From an uncultured Clostridium sp. (lineage in GTDB: Bacteria; Bacillota; Clostridia; TANB77; CAG-508): a stretch of DNA of 64,000 nucleotides. Under the pieces are notes generated by a model, which searched no databases, was not told where the DNA came from, and saw only the letters and a program-made list of their open reading frames with translations. A program made the position numbers and the translations under genes. Location of the stretch: positions 62,001-126,000 of the forward strand of contig URYN01000001.1 of NCBI GenBank assembly GCA_900552135.1, in the 5' to 3' direction. Shown here in pieces: positions 60,564 through 64,000 of the stretch. Each line of letters begins with the position of its first letter. Position 1 is the first letter of the stretch.

Positions 60564-61841
60564 ATGGAATATAGAAAAATGAATATTAAAGATGGAGTTA
60601 ACCTTCATACAATAAAAACAGAAATATTTAAAACAAATTTACTAGCTGTGTACTTAAGTTCGCCACTTACCAAAAAAGAAGTTACTCAAAAGGCTCTTAG
60701 CATGGCAATTATTAGACGTGGAACTGAAAACTTAAAAACACAAGAAGATATAAATTGCAAATTAGAAGAATTGTATGGTGCTGAATTGAACTCTGGAATG
60801 GACAAAGTCGGAAACGACGAGGTTTTGAAATTTTATATTGAATCATTAAATGATAATTTTACATTAAAAAATGAAGATATTCTTAAACAGAGCATAGAAT
60901 TATTATTTGATGTAATATTCAATCCATTAACAGAGAATGGCAGATTTAAAGATGAATATTTCAAAAATGAAAAAAGCAATTTAAAACAAATAATTGAAGC
61001 TAAAAAGGATAATAAAGCACAGTATGCAACAGCAAGAACTCTAGAAGAAATGTATGGAAAAAACGGATATGGTCTATATACTTATGGCTATATAGAAGAT
61101 TTAGAAAAATTATCTAATCAAGAAGTATATAACTCATATAAGGAAATGCTAGCAAACTGCAAAATTGATATATTCGTTTCAGGTGATATAAATGAAAGTG
61201 AATGTGTAAAACTTGTGGATACAGAAATAGAAAAATTCAAAATTGATTCAAGAAATGTTAGTGACTTGTATTTGAAAAATGAAGTAAAAAATGTTACAGA
61301 AACCAAAGAAGTAATAGAAAAAATGGACGTAACACAAGGAAAACTTGTAATAGGATTAGACATAACAAACACAATAAAAGATGAAAGACCTCAAACAGCA
61401 GTCTATAATGCAATTCTTGGAGGAGGAGCAAACTCAAAATTATTCCAAAATGTAAGAGAAAAAGCAAGCCTTGCATACAGTGCAGGTTCACTTTATATAA
61501 AAAATAAGAACAACATAATAATAAAAAGTGGAATAGAGCCAAAAAATTATGAAAAAGCATTAAACATTATAAAAGAACAACTTGAAGATATAAAAAATGG
61601 CAAGTTTGATGAGAAAGATATGCAAAATGCAAAGAAAATAATAATAGCAAGTTATGAGGCTATAAATGATGAACAGGATTCAAGTATTGCATATAGTTTT
61701 AATCAAGAAATTGAAAACAATAAGCCAGACATCGAGGGCTATGTAGAAAAAATAAAAGACGTAACCAAGGAACAGATTGTTGAAATCGCTAAAAAAATAA
61801 ACATAAATACAATCTATTTCTTAACAAGTAACAAAGAATAA
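60564..61841 (+). CDS. M16 peptidase-like protein, inactive subunit (YmfF type)
   Basis: 425 residues of the M16/insulinase fold (two homologous halves), with ALSMAIIRRGTENLKTQEDI, ESLNDNF, FDVIFNPL and NVREKASLAYSAGSLY. The HxxEH zinc motif is missing, so it is the non-catalytic partner. The catalytic partner is next door (HFLEH), as in the ymfF/ymfH gene pair of other Firmicutes. GAAGGAGAG precedes the start, with 34 bases to the next gene. Confidence 0.87.
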   Translation: MEYRKMNIKDGVNLHTIKTEIFKTNLLAVYLSSPLTKKEVTQKALSMAIIRRGTENLKTQEDINCKLEELYGAELNSGMDKVGNDEVLKFYIESLNDNFTLKNEDILKQSIELLFDVIFNPLTENGRFKDEYFKNEKSNLKQIIEAKKDNKAQYATARTLEEMYGKNGYGLYTYGYIEDLEKLSNQEVYNSYKEMLANCKIDIFVSGDINESECVKLVDTEIEKFKIDSRNVSDLYLKNEVKNVTETKEVIEKMDVTQGKLVIGLDITNTIKDERPQTAVYNAILGGGANSKLFQNVREKASLAYSAGSLYIKNKNNIIIKSGIEPKNYEKALNIIKEQLEDIKNGKFDEKDMQNAKKIIIASYEAINDEQDSSIAYSFNQEIENNKPDIEGYVEKIKDVTKEQIVEIAKKININTIYFLTSNKE

Positions 61842-61875
61842 TTGGGCAACAAGAGAGTGAAAATAGAAAGGAAAT

Positions 61876-63171
61876 TTGCAAATGGAAGTAATAGAAAACC
61901 AAAATGTAAAAGAAAAATGTTACATGGAAAAACTTGAGAATGGAATGCAAGTTCTTATAATTCCTAAAAAAGGCATTCAGAAAAAATATGTTATGTGGGC
62001 TACTCAGTTCGGATCAATCGACAACAGATTCATTACAACAGACGCAAAAGAAGAAGTAATAATTCCAGATGGAGTGGCACACTTCTTAGAGCATAAAATG
62101 TTTGAACAAAAAGATGGAACAGATAGTTTATATACACTTATGGCGCTTGGAATAGATGCAAATGCTTATACAACTAATGACCATACTGCATATTTATTCG
62201 AATGTACTTCAAATTTTTATGAAGGATTAGATGAATTAATGGATTATGTTCAAAATCCATATTTCACAGATAAAAATGTAGAAAAGGAAAAAGGAATAAT
62301 AGGACAAGAAATAGGAATGTATGATGACGATCCGGGCTGGCAATTATACATTGGAGCGATGGATTGTCTTTATAAAGTAAATCCTGTAAAACTAGATATT
62401 GCAGGAACAGTTGAAAGTATAAGCAAAATAACACCAGATGTTTTGTTTAAATGCTACAATACATTCTATCACCCTAGCAACATGGTATTTATAGTTGTTG
62501 GAGATTTTGAACCAGAAAAAATTCTTGAAGAAATAAAGAAAAGACTAAAAACTCAAGACAGAAGAGATGAAGTTACAAGAATATATCCAAAAGAAGGAAA
62601 AGAAATAAATAAAAAAACAGTAACTAAAACAATGGAAGTCAGCCTTCCACTATTTATGATAGGAATAAAAGATGATTTAACTGAAAAATATAAAGAGGTT
62701 GTAAAAAGACATATTGCAATAGAAATAATTCTTAATATGTTAATAGGAAAAAGCTCAAAATTATACAACGAATTATATAATGAAGGATTACTTTTAGCAA
62801 AACCAGATTTAGACTACGAATTTTCAAAACAATACTCGCATATACTTATTGCAGGACAATCAAAAAATCCTGAAGAAGTAGAAAAAAGAGTAAAAGCTGA
62901 AATAGAAAAAATGAAGAGCGAAGAAATAGATTCGAAATATTTTGAAAGAATAAAGAAAAAAATCTATGGAGATTATGTATGCGAATACAATAGTGTTAGT
63001 GACATCGCAAGAATGTTCATAAGCGACTATGTAAAAGGAATAAACAGTTTTGAATATTTAGAAAAATTCGACGAAGTAGATGAAAAATATGTAAAACAGG
63101 TATTAAATGATGCATTTAAAGAAGAAATGATGGTAATGTCTGTTGTAAAAAATAAAGAATATACGAAATAA
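61876..63171 (+). CDS. M16 zinc peptidase, catalytic subunit (YmfH type)
   Basis: 431 residues with the inverted zinc motif HFLEH (in VAHFLEHKMFEQKDG) and the downstream glutamate in EKEKGIIGQEI, the complete M16B active site. A closing IARMFISDYVKGINSFE lies in the second half. It probably processes small peptides with its inactive partner, as M16B pairs do. GAAAGGAAAT precedes the ATG. Confidence 0.92.
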   Translation: MQMEVIENQNVKEKCYMEKLENGMQVLIIPKKGIQKKYVMWATQFGSIDNRFITTDAKEEVIIPDGVAHFLEHKMFEQKDGTDSLYTLMALGIDANAYTTNDHTAYLFECTSNFYEGLDELMDYVQNPYFTDKNVEKEKGIIGQEIGMYDDDPGWQLYIGAMDCLYKVNPVKLDIAGTVESISKITPDVLFKCYNTFYHPSNMVFIVVGDFEPEKILEEIKKRLKTQDRRDEVTRIYPKEGKEINKKTVTKTMEVSLPLFMIGIKDDLTEKYKEVVKRHIAIEIILNMLIGKSSKLYNELYNEGLLLAKPDLDYEFSKQYSHILIAGQSKNPEEVEKRVKAEIEKMKSEEIDSKYFERIKKKIYGDYVCEYNSVSDIARMFISDYVKGINSFEYLEKFDEVDEKYVKQVLNDAFKEEMMVMSVVKNKEYTK

Positions 63172-63388
63172 AAAGACAATATAAGCTCATGATAGGCAAA
63201 ATATAAACAAAATACGCAAATAATTTGCTAAAATATGTGTGTTGAAAAATGTCGAAAACCTTAAAACAAATATCAAAAAATCAAATATAAAAAATTAAAA
63301 AGAAAAATGCAATCAAAATTAGTAAAAAAACACCAAAATATGGAATACGAAAAACGGCTTAAACCCTCTAAAAATGAACAAAAAATGT

Positions 63389-63417
63389 TGACTAATAAAA
63401 CATACTGTGGTATTTTA
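63389..63417 (+). promoter_or_regulatory. Promoter of the Spo0E-like gene
   Basis: TTGACT (63389-63394), 17-bp spacer, TATTTT (63412-63417), 40 bases before the start. Confidence 0.6.
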
Positions 63418-63457
63418 TATGCATCAAATAAAATGAAGCGAAAAGAGGGATAAGAAA

Positions 63458-63613
63458 ATGCTAAATGAAGAAATTTGTAAATTAAGAAAAAAGTTAAACA
63501 ATAGTATAATAAAAGGGGAAGATTATAGTATTATATACAAGCTTAGCATAGAATTAGACGAACTAATTGCCGAATATTATAGAAGATTGGTGAACCATCA
63601 AGCAAAAGGCTAA
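63458..63613 (+). CDS. Spo0E-like aspartyl-phosphate phosphatase
   Basis: 51 residues with LRKKLNNSI, KLSIELDELIAEYYR. The S-x-E-L-D-x-L-I signature is that of the Spo0E/Rap-independent family, which removes phosphate from Spo0A to delay sporulation. AGAGGGATAAG precedes the ATG. It is very short and easy to miss. With spoIIE in the window it strengthens the spore-former call. Confidence 0.85.
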   Translation: MLNEEICKLRKKLNNSIIKGEDYSIIYKLSIELDELIAEYYRRLVNHQAKG

Positions 63614-63816
63614 AAAGATTTTTAATAAATGGACCAAGATATAATGAAAATACAACTTGAAGGTGAGGTAAAACTCCGAGATAAAACCTGAAATTAACTC
63701 TATAAAATGAATGCGGTTTGAAAAAAGAACGTCAAGTGAAAAGTTAAATGAAATTATGTAAAGCAAATGCGACTTGTATGAGAAAAGAGGAGAAATAAAA
63801 AATTAAATAAAAAATA

Positions 63817-63845
63817 TTGACTTATAAAAGATTATTCTATATAAT
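63817..63845 (+). promoter_or_regulatory. Promoter of the secreted protein at the window edge
   Basis: TTGACT (63817-63822), 17-bp spacer, TATAAT (63840-63845), about 55 bases before the ATG at 63900. Confidence 0.7.
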
Positions 63846-63899
63846 AAATTCATGTAATAAAATTAGCTATTTTGCTATAAATAAAGGATAAAACGGGAT

Positions 63900-64000
63900 A
63901 TGAATAAATCTTTAAAAAAAATTGGTATTATAATTATAACATTAATATTGATGCTTGGTTCTATTTATACAACCAAGTCTTTTGCCGCGCATCCATCAGA
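63900..64000 (+). CDS. Secreted or membrane protein, 3'-truncated by the window
   Basis: 33 codons are visible. The start MNKSLKKIG, a long hydrophobic core (IIIITLILMLGSIY) and an AFA-AH-type cleavage site (SFAA) form a standard Sec signal peptide. The mature protein is cut off by the window edge, so no function can be given. A good promoter precedes it. Confidence 0.7.
   Translation, partial: MNKSLKKIGIIIITLILMLGSIYTTKSFAAHPS

Noticed and set aside
1..64000. CRISPR array, tRNA or rRNA genes
   Set aside because: I saw no regularly spaced repeats and no tRNA-like TTCGA-containing arm or rRNA-like block; the only repeats are short ones listed above.

Overview
The window is AT-rich (under about 30% G+C by eye in most places), uses the standard genetic code, and carries several endospore genes: spoIIE, two CotF-like coat proteins, a Spo0E-like phosphatase and a SleB-type cell-wall hydrolase. 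With the gene order DUF4321-radC-mreB-mreC-mreD-PBP2-minC and a MecA adaptor, this points to a spore-forming or spore-descended member of Clostridia (Bacillota). I cannot name a genus.

Left half, about 1-29,000, is accessory DNA. In order it holds a split nuclease-like gene, an ASCH-domain gene, a frameshifted DnaQ-type exonuclease with TPR and NUMOD1 parts, a DUF6809 gene, a complete type I restriction-modification operon (HTH regulator, hsdM, hsdS, hsdR, metallopeptidase), and an integrase-excisionase-primase block with no visible transfer genes. Next come a Fic protein with its own operator, a three-gene set (GHKL ATPase, STAS-like DUF4325, membrane protein), a broken DUF6731 gene with a four-helix membrane protein, and a second ASCH gene about four fifths identical to the first. 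Then follow a sirtuin, a HAD phosphatase, an SF1 helicase with a nuclease-like tail, and a Clp-type AAA+/FtsH-type peptidase chimera whose base composition is strikingly unlike its surroundings. The two ASCH copies bracket the restriction, integration and effector modules, suggesting an insertion hotspot.

Right half, about 29,000-64,000, is mostly chromosomal housekeeping: pcrA, coat proteins, an envelope M23 peptidase (apparently started from ATA), mecA, the radC-mreBCD-PBP2-minC cell-shape cluster, a low-complexity small-protein cluster, a frameshifted UDP-sugar pyrophosphorylase next to a phosphoesterase, a 1-kb gene-free stretch, an NMT1/THI5-type ABC importer, spoIIE, a WG-repeat protein, acpS, tatD, lemA, a SleB-like hydrolase, exonuclease III, an AI-2E-family exporter, rpsU-yqeY, a pair of M16 peptidases, a Spo0E-like protein and the start of a secreted protein.

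The strongest candidates for something undescribed are the GHKL-STAS-membrane module (18,031-19,996), the Clp/FtsH chimera (27,000-28,919), the DUF6731-membrane pair between imperfect direct repeats (20,030-21,722), and the overlapping face-to-face promoters that appear to control the integrase/excisionase switch (13,534-13,582). Several genes carry single-base disruptions; whether these are real or assembly errors cannot be decided from sequence alone.
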